From: Gordonia sputi NBRC 100414
GTDB taxonomy: Bacteria > Actinomycetota > Actinomycetes > Mycobacteriales > Mycobacteriaceae
Length of the DNA: 64,000 bases
Direction of reading: 5' to 3'
Assembly (NCBI RefSeq): GCF_000248055.1
Contig: NZ_BAFC01000046.1
Span: 1 to 64,000 of the forward strand
Below the pieces are notes generated by a model. The model was given only the letters and a program-made list of their open reading frames with translations. It did no database searches and was not told the origin of the DNA. The translations under genes and the position numbers were made by a program. Position 1 is the stretch's first letter. The number at the start of each line of letters is the position of its first letter. Below are positions 8,239 to 18,334 of this stretch, one piece after another.

Positions 8239-11052
8239 GTGGCAGGCAAAGCCCGCGTGCATGAACTGGCCAAGGAACTTGGCGTAACGAGCAAGCAAGT
8301 GCTCGAACGTCTCAAAGAACAGGGCGAGTTCGTCAAATCCGCGTCGTCGACCGTTGAGGCCCCCGTGGCCCGCCGACTTCGCGAATCCTTCCCCGCAGAT
8401 AACGGGGGAGCAGCCAAGAACGACTCCACGAAGTCGGCAGCACCCAAGCCTGGTGCCGCGGCTCGTGACAACTCTGCTGCGCCCAAGCCCGGCGCAGCTC
8501 GCCCCGGCCCCAAGCCGGCGGCTCCGAAACCTGCACCCGCACCGACGCCTGCTGCCGCGCAGTCGGCACCGGCTCCTGCGCCTGCAGCCACCCCGGCACC
8601 TGCTGCGCCCACTCCGGCGCCGGCACAGAAGTCGACGCCCGCGGCAGCTCAGGCTTCCGCACCTGCGCCGACGAGTCCACGTCCCGGGCCAAAGCCCGGA
8701 CCGCGTGCGCCTCGCGTCGGAAACAATCCGTATTCGTCTGCACCCGCACCAGCTCCGCGTCCGGCGGCACCACGTCCCGGACCCGGCCAGGGCGGACCCC
8801 GCCCCGGTGGTGGGCGTCCCACGCAGGGCCGACCCGGCCAGGGTGCAGGGCGTCCCGGTCCCGGCAGTGCAGGCGCACGTCCCGCACCGGGTCAGGGCGG
8901 ACCTCGCCCGAATCCGGGCAACATGCCCCCTCGGCCCAACCCGGGTGCCATGCCCAGTCGTGCAGCACGTCCCGACGCGGGCCGACCGGGCCGCGGCGGT
9001 GGACCAGGCGGTCGCAGTGGCGGCGGTGGCGGAGGCTATCGCGGTGGCGGCGGAGGCGCGCCAGGCGGAGCACCGGGAGGTCCTCCCGGAGGTTTCCGCG
9101 GACGTCCCGGTGGCGGCGGTCGCGGTCGTGGCGGCGCAGCCGGTGCGTTCGGACGTCCGGGTGGTGCACCCCGTAAGGGACGCAAGTCCAAGCGTCAGAA
9201 GCGGCAAGAATACGACTCGATGCAGGCTCCGGCCGTCGGTGGCGTCAGGCTGCCACGCGGCAACGGTGAGACCATTCGTCTCGCCCGCGGCGCTTCGCTG
9301 TCCGACTTCGCCGACAAGATCGACGCCAACCCGGCATCGCTGGTCCAGGCGCTGTTCAACCTCGGCGAGATGGTCACGGCGACCGAGTCGGTCAACGACG
9401 AGACGCTGGAGCTGCTCGGCTCCGAGATGAACTACAACGTCCAGGTAGTCAGCCCGGAGGACGAAGATCGCGAACTCCTCGAGAGCTTCGATCTCTCCTA
9501 CGGTGAGGACGAGGGCGGCGAAGAGGATCTCGAACAGCGTCCGCCGGTGGTCACCGTCATGGGTCACGTCGACCACGGCAAGACCCGCCTGCTCGACACC
9601 ATCCGTAAGGAGAATGTGCGCGAGGGCGAGGCCGGTGGCATCACCCAGCACATCGGTGCCTACCAGGTGAACACGCACCTCAACGGCGACGATCGACTGA
9701 TCACGTTCATCGACACCCCTGGTCACGAGGCGTTCACCGCCATGCGTGCCCGCGGTGCCAAGTCGACCGACATCGCGATCCTCGTGGTCGCCGCCGACGA
9801 CGGCGTCATGCCGCAGACGGTGGAGGCCGTGAACCACGCGCAGGCAGCAGACGTGCCGATCGTGGTCGCGGTCAACAAGATCGACAAGGAAGGCGCCGAT
9901 CCGTCGAAGATCCGCGGCCAGCTCACCGAGTACGGGCTGATCCCCGAGGAGTACGGCGGCGACACGATGTTCGTCGACATCTCGGCCAAGCAGGGCACCA
10001 ACATCGAGCAGTTGCTTGAAGCTGTGCTGCTGACCGCCGACGCGTCGCTCGATCTGCGTGCCAACCCCGACATGGACGCTCAGGGTGTCGCCATCGAAGC
10101 GCACCTCGATCGTGGTCGCGGACCTGTGGCGACCGTGCTGGTTCAGCGCGGAACGCTGCGTGTCGGCGACTCCGTGGTGGCAGGCGACGCCTACGGTCGT
10201 GTGCGACGCATGGTCGACGAGCACGGCGACGACGTCAACGAGGCCCTGCCTTCGCGACCCGTCCAGGTCATCGGCTTCACGTCGGTGCCGGGTGCAGGTG
10301 ACAACCTGCTCGTCGTCGAAGAAGATCGCACCGCCCGGCAGATCGCCGACCGGCGCAACGCGCGCAAGCGCAACGCGCTGGCCGCACGTAGCCGCAAGCG
10401 GATCAGCCTCGAGGACCTCGATTCGGCGCTGAAGGAAACCAGCCAGCTGAACCTGATCCTCAAGGGCGACAACGCAGGTACCGTCGAGGCGCTCGAAGAG
10501 GCGCTGCTCGGTATCGACATGGGCGACGAGGTGTCGCTGCGCGTCATCGACCGTGGTGTCGGTGGCGTGACGGAGACCAACGTCAACCTCGCTGCGGCGT
10601 CGGATGCGATCATCATCGGCTTCAACGTCCGTGCGGAGGGCAAGGCCACAGAGCTCGCCAACCGCGAGGGCGTCGACATCCGGTACTACTCGGTGATCTA
10701 CCAGGCCATCGACGAGATCGAGAGCGCGCTCAAGGGCATGCTCAAGCCGATCTACGAAGAGGTGGAGCTCGGCCGCGCCGAGATCCGCGCCATCTTCAAG
10801 AGCTCGAAGGTCGGCAACATCGCCGGTTGCCTGGTGCAGTCCGGTCTCATCCGCCGTAACGCCAAGGCTCGTCTGCTTCGCGACAACGTCGTGGTTGCCG
10901 AGAATCTCACGATCTCGTCGCTGCGACGCGAGAAGGACGACGTCACCGAGGTTCGCGAAGGCTACGAATGTGGTCTCACGCTGACGTACAGCGACATCAA
11001 GGTCGACGACGTCATCGAGAGCTACGAGTTGCAGGAGAAGCCGCGCGACTGA
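8239..11052 (+). CDS. infB: Translation initiation factor IF-2
   Basis: 937 residues; the GTPase that brings initiator tRNA to the 30S subunit. It has an IF2_N module at the start ([20 protein letters not shown]), a roughly 250-residue Pro/Ala-rich then Gly/Arg-rich linker, a basic patch ([13 protein letters not shown]) and a second IF2_N. The G domain shows GHVDHGKT at residue 442, DTPGHEAF and NKID; domains II-IV follow. I chose GTG 8239: it is 4 nt after GAGGAG and begins the conserved N-terminus. An in-frame GTG at 8200 would add an unconserved extension. Confidence 0.96.
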   Translation: MAGKARVHELAKELGVTSKQVLERLKEQGEFVKSASSTVEAPVARRLRESFPADNGGAAKNDSTKSAAPKPGAAARDNSAAPKPGAARPGPKPAAPKPAPAPTPAAAQSAPAPAPAATPAPAAPTPAPAQKSTPAAAQASAPAPTSPRPGPKPGPRAPRVGNNPYSSAPAPAPRPAAPRPGPGQGGPRPGGGRPTQGRPGQGAGRPGPGSAGARPAPGQGGPRPNPGNMPPRPNPGAMPSRAARPDAGRPGRGGGPGGRSGGGGGGYRGGGGGAPGGAPGGPPGGFRGRPGGGGRGRGGAAGAFGRPGGAPRKGRKSKRQKRQEYDSMQAPAVGGVRLPRGNGETIRLARGASLSDFADKIDANPASLVQALFNLGEMVTATESVNDETLELLGSEMNYNVQVVSPEDEDRELLESFDLSYGEDEGGEEDLEQRPPVVTVMGHVDHGKTRLLDTIRKENVREGEAGGITQHIGAYQVNTHLNGDDRLITFIDTPGHEAFTAMRARGAKSTDIAILVVAADDGVMPQTVEAVNHAQAADVPIVVAVNKIDKEGADPSKIRGQLTEYGLIPEEYGGDTMFVDISAKQGTNIEQLLEAVLLTADASLDLRANPDMDAQGVAIEAHLDRGRGPVATVLVQRGTLRVGDSVVAGDAYGRVRRMVDEHGDDVNEALPSRPVQVIGFTSVPGAGDNLLVVEEDRTARQIADRRNARKRNALAARSRKRISLEDLDSALKETSQLNLILKGDNAGTVEALEEALLGIDMGDEVSLRVIDRGVGGVTETNVNLAAASDAIIIGFNVRAEGKATELANREGVDIRYYSVIYQAIDEIESALKGMLKPIYEEVELGRAEIRAIFKSSKVGNIAGCLVQSGLIRRNAKARLLRDNVVVAENLTISSLRREKDDVTEVREGYECGLTLTYSDIKVDDVIESYELQEKPRD

Positions 11053-11072
11053 CGCGCGGATCGTCGAACACG

Positions 11073-11125
11073 CTCCCCTTCCGGGGTCTGAGGGCACTTG
11101 GTGCCCGACGGCCCCGGAAGGGGAG
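11073..11125 (+). terminator. Double stem-loop between infB and rbfA
   Basis: A perfect 14-bp stem (CTCCCCTTCCGGGG, 11073-11086, with CCCCGGAAGGGGAG, 11112-11125) encloses a second perfect hairpin (GGGCAC, loop TTG, GTGCCC, 11092-11106). No U-tract follows. It could be a Rho-independent-like attenuator or an RNA processing/stability element inside the operon. Confidence 0.65.
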
Positions 11126-11171
11126 TACGTTCCTCACTCACAGTGCTTCGATTCTGGAGGAAGGACACCCC

Positions 11172-11630
11172 ATGGCTGACCCGGCACGGGCACAGCGAAT
11201 GGCCAAGCGGATCTCGTCGATCGTGGCGTCGTCGATCGCCCACGACATCAAGGACCCGCGGCTGGCCCACGTCACGATCACCGATACCAAGATGACCAAC
11301 GACCTGCACGACGCGACGGTCTTCTACACCGTCATGGGCGAATCGATCGATGCCGAACCCGACTACGAGGCCGCTGCCGCGGGACTCGCCAAGGCGACCG
11401 GGATTCTCCGCTCGAAGGTCGGCGCCGGAACAGGCGTGCGCTTCACCCCGACATTGAGTTTTGTCCTCGACACCGTTCCCGACGCCGCGCGCCACATGGA
11501 AGAACTCGTGGCGCGCGCACGCGCCAATGACGAACTCGTCGCGCGCCAGGCGAAACAAGCGCAACCTGCCGGTGACGCAGACCCGTATCGAAGCAAGGAC
11601 GAAGACGGCGAGGACGGTTCACGCGAGTGA
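11172..11630 (+). CDS. rbfA: 30S ribosome-binding factor RbfA
   Basis: 152 residues; cold-shock and 16S maturation factor binding the 30S subunit. The N-terminus [19 protein letters not shown] and the KH-like core ([18 protein letters not shown], then [13 protein letters not shown]) are typical. A strong ribosome site (GGAGGAAGG) sits 8 nt before ATG 11172. The C-terminal 30 residues are acidic and unstructured. The stop overlaps the next gene's GTG start (GTGA). Confidence 0.95.
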   Translation: MADPARAQRMAKRISSIVASSIAHDIKDPRLAHVTITDTKMTNDLHDATVFYTVMGESIDAEPDYEAAAAGLAKATGILRSKVGAGTGVRFTPTLSFVLDTVPDAARHMEELVARARANDELVARQAKQAQPAGDADPYRSKDEDGEDGSRE

Positions 11631-12586
11631 CCACTGCCTCCCCTGCGGCGATCGCAGATGTCCTCGGCGGGGCATCGGCGGTGACAATCCTCTGCCACGT
11701 CCGACCCGACGCCGACACCATCGGTAGCGGACTCGCGCTGGGACTCGCGTTGACGACACGAGGCCTCGACGTCGAGGTCTCCTATCCCGGTCCCGAGAGC
11801 CTGCCCGTGGCCCTTCGTGACCTGCCAGGGGTGCGGGGGCTACTCGTCGAACCGGACGCACTCAAGGGGCACGACGTGACCGTGTCGGTCGACGCCGCCG
11901 GACCTGATCGGCTCGGCGATTTGGCCGCGGTCTTCGAGGGCGCGGTCACGTCGGTCGTCGTCGACCATCACATGTCCAACGGGGGTTTCGGTGACCTCGA
12001 CTTTGTCGACCCCGACGCCGACTGCACCGCCGTACTCGTCCTGCGACTCATCGACGAACTCGACGTTCCGCTGAACGCCGACATCGCGACGTGTCTGTAC
12101 GCGGGTCTCGCGACAGATACCGGATCGTTCAAATGGGCGCGCCCCGACTCGTTTCGGGTCGCGGCGCGACTACTCGACAGCGGAGTCGACGGTCGACGGT
12201 GGAGTCGGGCGCTGTTCGACACCCATCCCTTCTCGTGGCTGTCGATGGTGGCCGGGGTTCTGGCGTCGGCGACATTCATCCCGAAAGCAGCCGACGGTGC
12301 GGGACTCGTCTACGCCGTCGTCGATCACGACGCGATGGTCGGCATGAGCTGGGAAGAGTCCGAAAGCATCATCGACATCGTGCGAACCACGGCAGGCGCC
12401 GAGATCGCGGCGGTGTTCAAGGAGATCGAACCGGCGAGTTGGACGGTCTCGTTGCGGTCGAAGGCATCGGTCGATCTGGTTCCGATCGCGCGCGCACTCG
12501 GCGGCGGCGGTCATCGACACGCCTCCGGGTACAGCGATATCGGGAGTGCCCAGGAGGTCGTCGACCGGCTGGTGGGGTTGCTCTGA
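11627..12586 (+). CDS. DHH/DHHA1 family phosphoesterase (NrnA-like)
   Basis: 319 residues. The N-terminal DHH domain shows [11 protein letters not shown] (residue 24 on), a later Asp (SVDAAG) and [15 protein letters not shown]. The C-terminal DHHA1 domain ends with [12 protein letters not shown]. Family members degrade nano-RNAs, dephosphorylate pAp, or cleave cyclic di-AMP/pApA; Rv2837c of M. tuberculosis does the last of these. GTG 11627 overlaps the rbfA stop, so translation is coupled. Confidence 0.9.
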   Translation: MTTASPAAIADVLGGASAVTILCHVRPDADTIGSGLALGLALTTRGLDVEVSYPGPESLPVALRDLPGVRGLLVEPDALKGHDVTVSVDAAGPDRLGDLAAVFEGAVTSVVVDHHMSNGGFGDLDFVDPDADCTAVLVLRLIDELDVPLNADIATCLYAGLATDTGSFKWARPDSFRVAARLLDSGVDGRRWSRALFDTHPFSWLSMVAGVLASATFIPKAADGAGLVYAVVDHDAMVGMSWEESESIIDIVRTTAGAEIAAVFKEIEPASWTVSLRSKASVDLVPIARALGGGGHRHASGYSDIGSAQEVVDRLVGLL

Positions 12587-13968
12587 CCGAGCCCGCCCGA
12601 CAGGCCGACGCCCAGGCGATCGCCCCGGACACGGGGATACGCCGCATCGCGGTGTTGTCGGTGTCGGCTCTTGCGGTGCTGACCGCGCCGCCGCTGTATC
12701 TCCTCCTCGACCTCGCCGTTGTCGGGCGCCTCGGCGGCGACGAATTGGCCGCGCTCGGCGTCGGTGCTCTGGTGCTCTCGGTGATCAGTACCCAGCTCAC
12801 CTTTCTCTCGTACGGGACAACCGCGCGTTCGGCTCGACGCTTCGGTGCGGGCGACCGCGCGGGCGCGGTGGGAGAGGGCGTGCAGGCGACGTGGATCGCG
12901 CTCGGCGTCGGTGGTGTGATCGTCGCCGTGATCTATCCGCTGGCACCGTGGGTGATGCGACTCATGGTCGGCACGTCAGGTCCGGATGCGAGTCACGTTG
13001 CGGCGGAAGCAACTTCGTGGTTGCGAATCGCATGCTTCGGCGTGCCACTCATTCTCGTGTCGATGGCGGGCAACGGCTGGATGCGTGGTGTCCAGGAGAC
13101 CCGACGACCGGTCGTGTACGTCGTGGTCGGATTGTCGGTCGGGGCAGTGCTGTTGGTGGGGTTGGTCCACGGGCTGTGGTTCTTCCCGCGGCTCGGCTTG
13201 CAGGGCAGCGCAATTGCCAACGTCGTCGGACAATCGATCACCGGTCTATTGTTCGCGACGCGACTCCTGCGCGAAGTGCTCCCCGATGGTGGGCGCCGCG
13301 CGTTGCGTCCTCGGTGGGCGGTGATCCGAGCCCAACTCGTGATGGCGCGCGACCTCGTGGCGCGCAGCCTCTCGTTCCAGGTGTGCTTTCTGTCGGCGGC
13401 TGCCGTCGCGGCCCGCTTCGGGGTGGCCGCCGTTGCTGCTCATCAGCTGACACTTCAACTGTGGGAGTTCATGTCACTGTTCCTGGACTCGGTGGCCATC
13501 GCGGCTCAAGCGTTGGTCGGTGCCGCGCTCGGGGCGGGTGCGGTCACAGCGGCCCAGAACGTGGCTCGCAGGGTGACTGTCGTGTCGGTGGTGGCTGCGT
13601 CGGCAATGGCAGGGGTCTTCGCCATCGGCGCCGGCGTGCTGCCGAGACTGTTCACGAGCGATGCCAGGGTGCTCGACGCGATCAGCACGCCCTGGTGGTT
13701 CTTCGTCGCCATGCTGCCGATTGCGGGAGTCGTATTCGCGCTCGACGGTGTGCTCCTGGGCAGCGGCGACGCCGCATACTTACGGTCTGCGACGTTGGTG
13801 GCCGCGCTCGTCGGATTCTTACCGCTGATCTGGCTGTCCCTGGCGTTCGACTGGGGATTGGCCGGCATCTGGACGGGCCTTGTGGTGTTCATGGTGATTC
13901 GCATGCTGACCGTCGTGTGGCGGATTCGGTCAGGCCGGTGGCAGCGGGTCGGACACGAGCGCGGTTGA
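12583..13968 (+). CDS. dinF: MATE-family efflux protein DinF
   Basis: About 461 residues with 12 hydrophobic segments; a MatE transporter using cation gradients for efflux. The typical N-terminus follows TEPARQ and includes PPLYLLLDLAVVGRLG. There is no ATG, GTG or TTG before the conserved start. The only candidate is CTG 12583, which overlaps the stop of the DHH gene (CTGA). The next in-frame GTG (12652) would remove the conserved IRRIA entry to helix 1. I therefore propose a CTG start with termination-reinitiation. The product call is firm, the start less so. Orthologue of Rv2836c. Confidence 0.85.
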   Translation: MTEPARQADAQAIAPDTGIRRIAVLSVSALAVLTAPPLYLLLDLAVVGRLGGDELAALGVGALVLSVISTQLTFLSYGTTARSARRFGAGDRAGAVGEGVQATWIALGVGGVIVAVIYPLAPWVMRLMVGTSGPDASHVAAEATSWLRIACFGVPLILVSMAGNGWMRGVQETRRPVVYVVVGLSVGAVLLVGLVHGLWFFPRLGLQGSAIANVVGQSITGLLFATRLLREVLPDGGRRALRPRWAVIRAQLVMARDLVARSLSFQVCFLSAAAVAARFGVAAVAAHQLTLQLWEFMSLFLDSVAIAAQALVGAALGAGAVTAAQNVARRVTVVSVVAASAMAGVFAIGAGVLPRLFTSDARVLDAISTPWWFFVAMLPIAGVVFALDGVLLGSGDAAYLRSATLVAALVGFLPLIWLSLAFDWGLAGIWTGLVVFMVIRMLTVVWRIRSGRWQRVGHERG

Positions 13969-14006
13969 TCGACGGCACCAATGTCGACGGCTCGCGCGGC
14001 GTCCAC

Positions 14007-14786
14007 TCAGTAGCCGGGCTGTGGGTACGCAGGTCGCGGTCTGCTCTGAGTGCGTCCGCGTCGGATGGCCAGGCCGATTCCGTCGCAGGCCCACACACTG
14101 AGGATGCCGAGCACACAAAAGCCTATGAATACGACGCCGTCGAGAAGCGACGCAGTTATGTACGACTTCGGATAGTGGATTGCCTGCTCGATCCATCCCC
14201 CCGCCGCGCTGAGCGCGAGCGCCGGGATGATGCCGATCAACGCGAAGGCAGTTCTTCTGCGTGCGAGTGACCACCCCACCACGACGCCAAGAATGACGAG
14301 TCCGTTATTGGCGCTGTACCACCATTCGAATTCGGCGTAGGTCCAGCCCGAGTAGAGGCGTGGGCCGGAGATAGCCCACAGTGCGTCGAGTACACGTTGC
14401 AATCCCAGGAGCACCAAGGCGGCGCCGGGACCGAGGATTCGTTGCGGAGTGGATCGGGCCCACACGGCGAGGACGCCCATGTATAGCAGGGCTGCCAACG
14501 TCCAGACGCTGAATCTCCACCAATCGTGCAACCCGAACTCACTCAGAGCGATTTGGAGCGCGCAGCTCACAACAAAGAAGAATCCGCCGATCGCTGCGCT
14601 GACCAGGGCTTGTGCCCACCACGGGCCGCGGTCGCCGAGAGGTGTGCGGGCGGGGCGGCGTGGCGGGTACATCGGGTACGGGGGCTGGTAGGAATGACCA
14701 GGTGGTTGTGCAATAGGCGGCTGGGGTTGGCTCGGATACACGTGCGCATCCTGACACAAGGTGGAACGCAACATCGAGTGGGTCAC
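14007..14786 (-). CDS. Integral membrane protein with Pro/Tyr-rich N-terminus
   Basis: Up to 259 residues. Residues about 15-50 form a Pro/Gln/Tyr-rich cytoplasmic tail (PSQPQPPIAQPPGHSYQPP), followed by about six hydrophobic segments and an Arg/Pro-rich end. No catalytic motif is seen and I do not recognise the family. The start is uncertain: ATG 14786, ATG 14774 or a GTG near the Pro-rich tail are all possible. It converges with dinF and is divergent from the phosphoesterase gene. Confidence 0.65.
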   Translation of the reverse strand: MTHSMLRSTLCQDAHVYPSQPQPPIAQPPGHSYQPPYPMYPPRRPARTPLGDRGPWWAQALVSAAIGGFFFVVSCALQIALSEFGLHDWWRFSVWTLAALLYMGVLAVWARSTPQRILGPGAALVLLGLQRVLDALWAISGPRLYSGWTYAEFEWWYSANNGLVILGVVVGWSLARRRTAFALIGIIPALALSAAGGWIEQAIHYPKSYITASLLDGVVFIGFCVLGILSVWACDGIGLAIRRGRTQSRPRPAYPQPGY

Positions 14787-14844
14787 CGGTGATTCATTCG
14801 GTTGAAAACAGTGGCGCCGCGGCCATCTGGCACGATGGATCCTC

Positions 14845-15831
14845 GTGGCTACACTCTGGGCGATCAGCGATCTTCACGTCGCGCACCGCGGCAACGAGAG
14901 CATCGTCGACCAGATTCGACCGTCGGCTCCCGACGACTGGCTGATCGTCGCGGGCGACGTGTCCGAACGTACCGACGACATCATCGACACCCTGCGTCGA
15001 CTCAAGGCTCGATTCGACACGGTGATCTGGGTGCCGGGCAACCACGAGCTCTACACCACCGCCAAGGACCCGCTGCAGATCTTCGGTGTCGCGCGCTACG
15101 ACTACCTCGTCCAGGCGTGCCGCGACATCGGGGTGGTCACGCCGGAAGACATCTACCCGCTGTTCGACGCGGGCGATGGCAGCGAACCCGTCCGCGTCGT
15201 GCCGATGTTTCTGCTCTACGACTACACGTTCCGCCCGGAGGGCACCTCGACGGCGCTGCAGGCGCTCGCTGTCGCACGGGAACGCAACGTGGTGGCGACA
15301 GACGAGTTCTTGCTGTCCGCCGAGCCGTACCCGACCCGGGACGCGTGGGGGAGGGCGCGCATCGAGTCGACGCGCAAGCGTCTCGAGGCACTCGACCCGG
15401 CAGAGAAGACCATCCTGATCAATCACTGGCCGCTGCGGCGCGAACCGACCGACGCGCTGTTCTACCCCGAATTCGCACTGTGGTGCGGCAGTGAACTCAC
15501 CGCCGACTGGCACACGCGGTTCAACGCCACATGCAGCGTCTACGGACATCTGCACATCCCGCGCACCACCTGGTACGACGACGTGCGGTTCGAGGAGGTG
15601 TCGGTCGGATACCCGCGCGAGTGGAAGCGACGCGGCCTACCCGAACCGCTGCTACGTCAGATCGCACCCGATCCCGGTGTGCGCGAACAGGATCTACCCG
15701 ATCACGGCGCGCGCTTCAACCTGCCGCCGGATTACGCCGAGCGTGCCCGCGAGTTCGCCGAACGCGTGGCGCAGCGTCGAGCACAGCGAAGCTCGGGTCA
15801 GACGAGCTCAGGTCAGGAGGGCGACAAGTGA
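14845..15831 (+). CDS. Calcineurin-like metallophosphoesterase
   Basis: 328 residues. The metal-binding signature is complete: SDLHVAHRG at the N-terminus, then VAGDVSE, then PGNHELY, NHWPL and YGHLHIPR. Immediately followed (GTGA overlap) by the phosphopantetheinyl transferase gene, as in Rv2795c-pptT. In mycobacteria this partner (PptH) removes phosphopantetheine from carrier proteins and so opposes PptT. From context the same role is likely here. Confidence 0.88.
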   Translation: MATLWAISDLHVAHRGNESIVDQIRPSAPDDWLIVAGDVSERTDDIIDTLRRLKARFDTVIWVPGNHELYTTAKDPLQIFGVARYDYLVQACRDIGVVTPEDIYPLFDAGDGSEPVRVVPMFLLYDYTFRPEGTSTALQALAVARERNVVATDEFLLSAEPYPTRDAWGRARIESTRKRLEALDPAEKTILINHWPLRREPTDALFYPEFALWCGSELTADWHTRFNATCSVYGHLHIPRTTWYDDVRFEEVSVGYPREWKRRGLPEPLLRQIAPDPGVREQDLPDHGARFNLPPDYAERAREFAERVAQRRAQRSSGQTSSGQEGDK

Positions 15832-16484
15832 TCGAACGACTCCTCCCACCTGGCGTCGCCTCCGCCGAATCCTTCGGCGACCCACCGGGTCTCGAGCCGA
15901 TGCCCGCCGAGGAATCGCTGATCTCGCGCGCCGTCGAGAAGCGTCGTCGTGAATTCATCACGGCGCGTCACTGCGCCCGTCAGGCGCTCGGACAGCTCGG
16001 GATCGAGCCGACGCCGATCATGCGCGGCGACAAGGGAATGCCGTTGTGGCCGAACCAGATCGTGGGCAGCCTGACGCACTGCGACGGATATCGTGCCGCC
16101 ATCGTCGCGTACGCGATGGGCGTCAGGACACTGGGAATCGACGCCGAGCCGCACGACGTGCTGCCCGACGGCGTGCTCGAGCACACCAGCATTCCTGCCG
16201 AACGTGACGTCATCGCACAGCGGCCGTCGGGGCTGCACTGGGATCGACTTCTGTTCTGCGCCAAGGAGACAACCTACAAGGCATGGTTTCCGCTGACCCA
16301 ACGCTGGCTCGGCTTCGAGGATGCCCACATCACGTTCGAGCAGACCGCGGAGAATATGGGGACCTTCCGCTCCCGAATCCTGATCGACGGCTCGGTCATC
16401 GACGGGGGAACACCGATCACCGAGTTCTCCGGGCGCTGGCTGGTCGACGACGGCTACATCACCACGACGATCGTGATGAGCTGA
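15828..16484 (+). CDS. pptT: 4'-phosphopantetheinyl transferase (PptT/Sfp-EntD type)
   Basis: 218 residues; transfers phosphopantetheine from CoA to acyl/peptidyl carrier proteins, essential for mycolate and siderophore synthesis in the order. Motifs: GSLTHCDGY (residues 80-88), GIDAEP with Mg ligands D105 and E107, and KETTYKAW (146-153). The GTG start overlaps the upstream stop and follows an AGGAGG site by about 8 nt. truB begins 2 nt after the stop. Confidence 0.94.
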   Translation: MIERLLPPGVASAESFGDPPGLEPMPAEESLISRAVEKRRREFITARHCARQALGQLGIEPTPIMRGDKGMPLWPNQIVGSLTHCDGYRAAIVAYAMGVRTLGIDAEPHDVLPDGVLEHTSIPAERDVIAQRPSGLHWDRLLFCAKETTYKAWFPLTQRWLGFEDAHITFEQTAENMGTFRSRILIDGSVIDGGTPITEFSGRWLVDDGYITTTIVMS

Positions 16485-16485
16485 C

Positions 16486-17385
16486 GTGGCCGACTCATCG
16501 ATCGAGAACGCCGGATTGGTCATCGTCGACAAGAATGAGGGCATCACGAGTCACGACGTCGTCTCTCGTTGCCGAAAGCTGTTCAACACCAGACGAGTTG
16601 GCCATGCGGGCACACTCGACCCGATGGCGACCGGAGTGCTCGTGGTCGGCGTCGAGCGGGCGACAAAACTGCTCGGATTGCTCGCACTGACCACCAAGTC
16701 GTACACCGCGACCATCCGCCTGGGCGCCGCAACCGACAGCGACGACCGTATGGGCGAGGTCATCTCGAGCGCCGACGCGTCGTCGATCACCGACGAGCAG
16801 ATCGCGGCAACGGTCGCGACACTCACCGGCGACATCGAGCAGGTGCCTGCCAAGGTCAGCGCGATCAAGGTCGACGGCAGGCGCGCGCACGCGCTGGCAC
16901 GGACCGGCGAGGAGTTCGAGCTCGCCGCGAGGCCGGTCACCGTCTCGCGATTCGACGTGTTGGCTCGACGCGACGAGGGGGAGTTCGTCGACCTCGACGT
17001 CGTCGTCGACTGTTCCGCAGGAACCTACATCCGCTCTCTCGCACGCGATCTCGGCGCGGCACTCGGAGTCGGGGGACACCTGACCGCGCTGCGTCGAACC
17101 GCGGTCGGCCCGTTCACATTGGAACACGCACGGACCCTCGAGCAGTTGGCTGAGCGTCCCGAGCTCAGTCTCACGATCGACGAGGCCGCCCTGATCTCCT
17201 TCCCGCACCGCGATATCGACGACGACGAGGCCGAATCCATTAGTCAGGGACGGTGGTTGACGCCGATCGGGCGCAAGGGCATCTACGTGGTTGTCGACCC
17301 CGCCGGGCAGGCCATCGCGCTGGTGCAGGAAAAGGGGCGTCGGGCGAGTTCTGTGATGGTCGTGCGGCCGGCAACGCTGCGATAG
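16486..17385 (+). CDS. truB: tRNA pseudouridine-55 synthase
   Basis: 299 residues; makes pseudouridine 55 in the T-loop of tRNAs. The catalytic motif GHAGTLDPMATG has Asp45. KVSAIKVDGRRAH and CSAGTYIRSLARDLG are typical TruB elements. A C-terminal PUA-like domain follows from about residue 225. The GTG start is directly behind the pptT stop. Confidence 0.96.
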   Translation: MADSSIENAGLVIVDKNEGITSHDVVSRCRKLFNTRRVGHAGTLDPMATGVLVVGVERATKLLGLLALTTKSYTATIRLGAATDSDDRMGEVISSADASSITDEQIAATVATLTGDIEQVPAKVSAIKVDGRRAHALARTGEEFELAARPVTVSRFDVLARRDEGEFVDLDVVVDCSAGTYIRSLARDLGAALGVGGHLTALRRTAVGPFTLEHARTLEQLAERPELSLTIDEAALISFPHRDIDDDEAESISQGRWLTPIGRKGIYVVVDPAGQAIALVQEKGRRASSVMVVRPATLR

Positions 17386-17424
17386 CGACGCGTGGCTTGA
17401 CGCGCTCCTGACAGTGCGTCGTGT

Positions 17425-18129
17425 TCAGTGCTCGGCGACGAGGAAGATCGCGCGAGCGGCGATGTCGCCGAGCACGATCGGCTCGGCGCCGTCGATCGAG
17501 ATCGAGATCGTGCCGGCGAACGGGCGTTTCTCGGAGACGTGGACCACGCAGTCCAGAGCGACTCCGAGTTGGTCGAAGTAGCGGAGCACCTCGGGATCGG
17601 TATCGGAGATTCGTGCGATTCTGCCGCCCTCACCCGTGTCGAGATCGGCGAGTGAGAACGCCTCCGGTGCGGGTATCGAGCCGTCGACACGCGGGATGGG
17701 GTCGCCGTGCGGGTCGCGGTCCGGATGACCGAGTTTCGTGTCGAGGCGCGCCATGAAGCGGTCGGACATCGCGTGCTCGAGGACCTCGGCCTCGTCGTGC
17801 ACCTCATCCCACCCGTAGCCGAGTTCGCGGACGAGGAATGTCTCGATCAAACGGTGGCGTCGCACCATCAGCACCGCGGCCGCCCGACCCTCGTCGGTGA
17901 GGGTGACTGCGCCGTACCGCTCGTGTGAGACGAGGCCCTGATCGGCGAGTTTGCGGATGGCCTCCGACGCCGTCGACGCCGATACGCCCATCTTGTCGGC
18001 GAGCATCTTGGTGGTCACCTTGACCTCGGCCCACTCCTGGCTGGTCCAGATGACCTTGAGGTAGTCCTGGGTGACCGTCGACAACTCGGCCACGGACGTA
18101 TCGGGACCGGCAGCTCGGGTTTGAGGCAT
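17425..18129 (-). CDS. mntR: DtxR-family metalloregulator (MntR/SirR type)
   Basis: 234 residues; Mn(II)/Fe(II)-responsive transcriptional repressor. It has an N-terminal winged helix (TTKMLADKMGVSASTASEAI), a dimerisation/metal domain (RRHRLIETFLVRELGYGWDE, HDEAEVLEHAMSD, then LGHPDRDPHGDPIP) and a C-terminal SH3-like FeoA domain from about 155. Its position next to ribF matches SirR (Rv2788). Mn rather than Fe is inferred from that resemblance. A possible TerC Mn exporter lies 29 kb away. A TAAGCT hexamer 6 nt before ATG 18129 suggests a leaderless mRNA. Confidence 0.88.
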   Translation of the reverse strand: MPQTRAAGPDTSVAELSTVTQDYLKVIWTSQEWAEVKVTTKMLADKMGVSASTASEAIRKLADQGLVSHERYGAVTLTDEGRAAAVLMVRRHRLIETFLVRELGYGWDEVHDEAEVLEHAMSDRFMARLDTKLGHPDRDPHGDPIPRVDGSIPAPEAFSLADLDTGEGGRIARISDTDPEVLRYFDQLGVALDCVVHVSEKRPFAGTISISIDGAEPIVLGDIAARAIFLVAEH

Positions 18130-18135
18130 GAAACG

Positions 18136-18141
18136 AGCTTA
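18136..18141 (-). promoter_or_regulatory. -10 element of mntR (leaderless)
   Basis: TAAGCT on the minus strand, 6 nt before the ATG. Confidence 0.4.
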
Positions 18142-18321
18142 GCCCCGCCTACCTACGCCGAAGCTCCGTGGCCGACCCAACCCGGCGCCATCGCGGCATG
18201 GACAACTGTCATTGGTGTGGTGGCATGCCGCGATTCACTGTGTGGACGTGCGTGATTCACGATGCGCGTTCGGATCGGCATCGGGCGGGCGCGGGTGCTG
18301 GTTCACCGGCGTCGGTCGCCG

Positions 18322-18327
18322 TAGGCT
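18322..18327 (+). promoter_or_regulatory. -10 element of ribF (leaderless)
   Basis: TAGGCT, 7 nt before GTG 18335. It supports that codon as the start. Confidence 0.5.
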
Positions 18328-18334
18328 TGTCGGC

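Noticed and set aside
8116-11097. Very long minus-strand open frame opposite infB
   Set aside because: A high-GC shadow of infB with no recognisable protein; similar shadows oppose pnp, ftsK and proS.
17425-18129. Calling the DtxR-family protein IdeR
   Set aside because: Its place beside ribF/truB matches SirR/MntR; IdeR lies elsewhere in related genomes.
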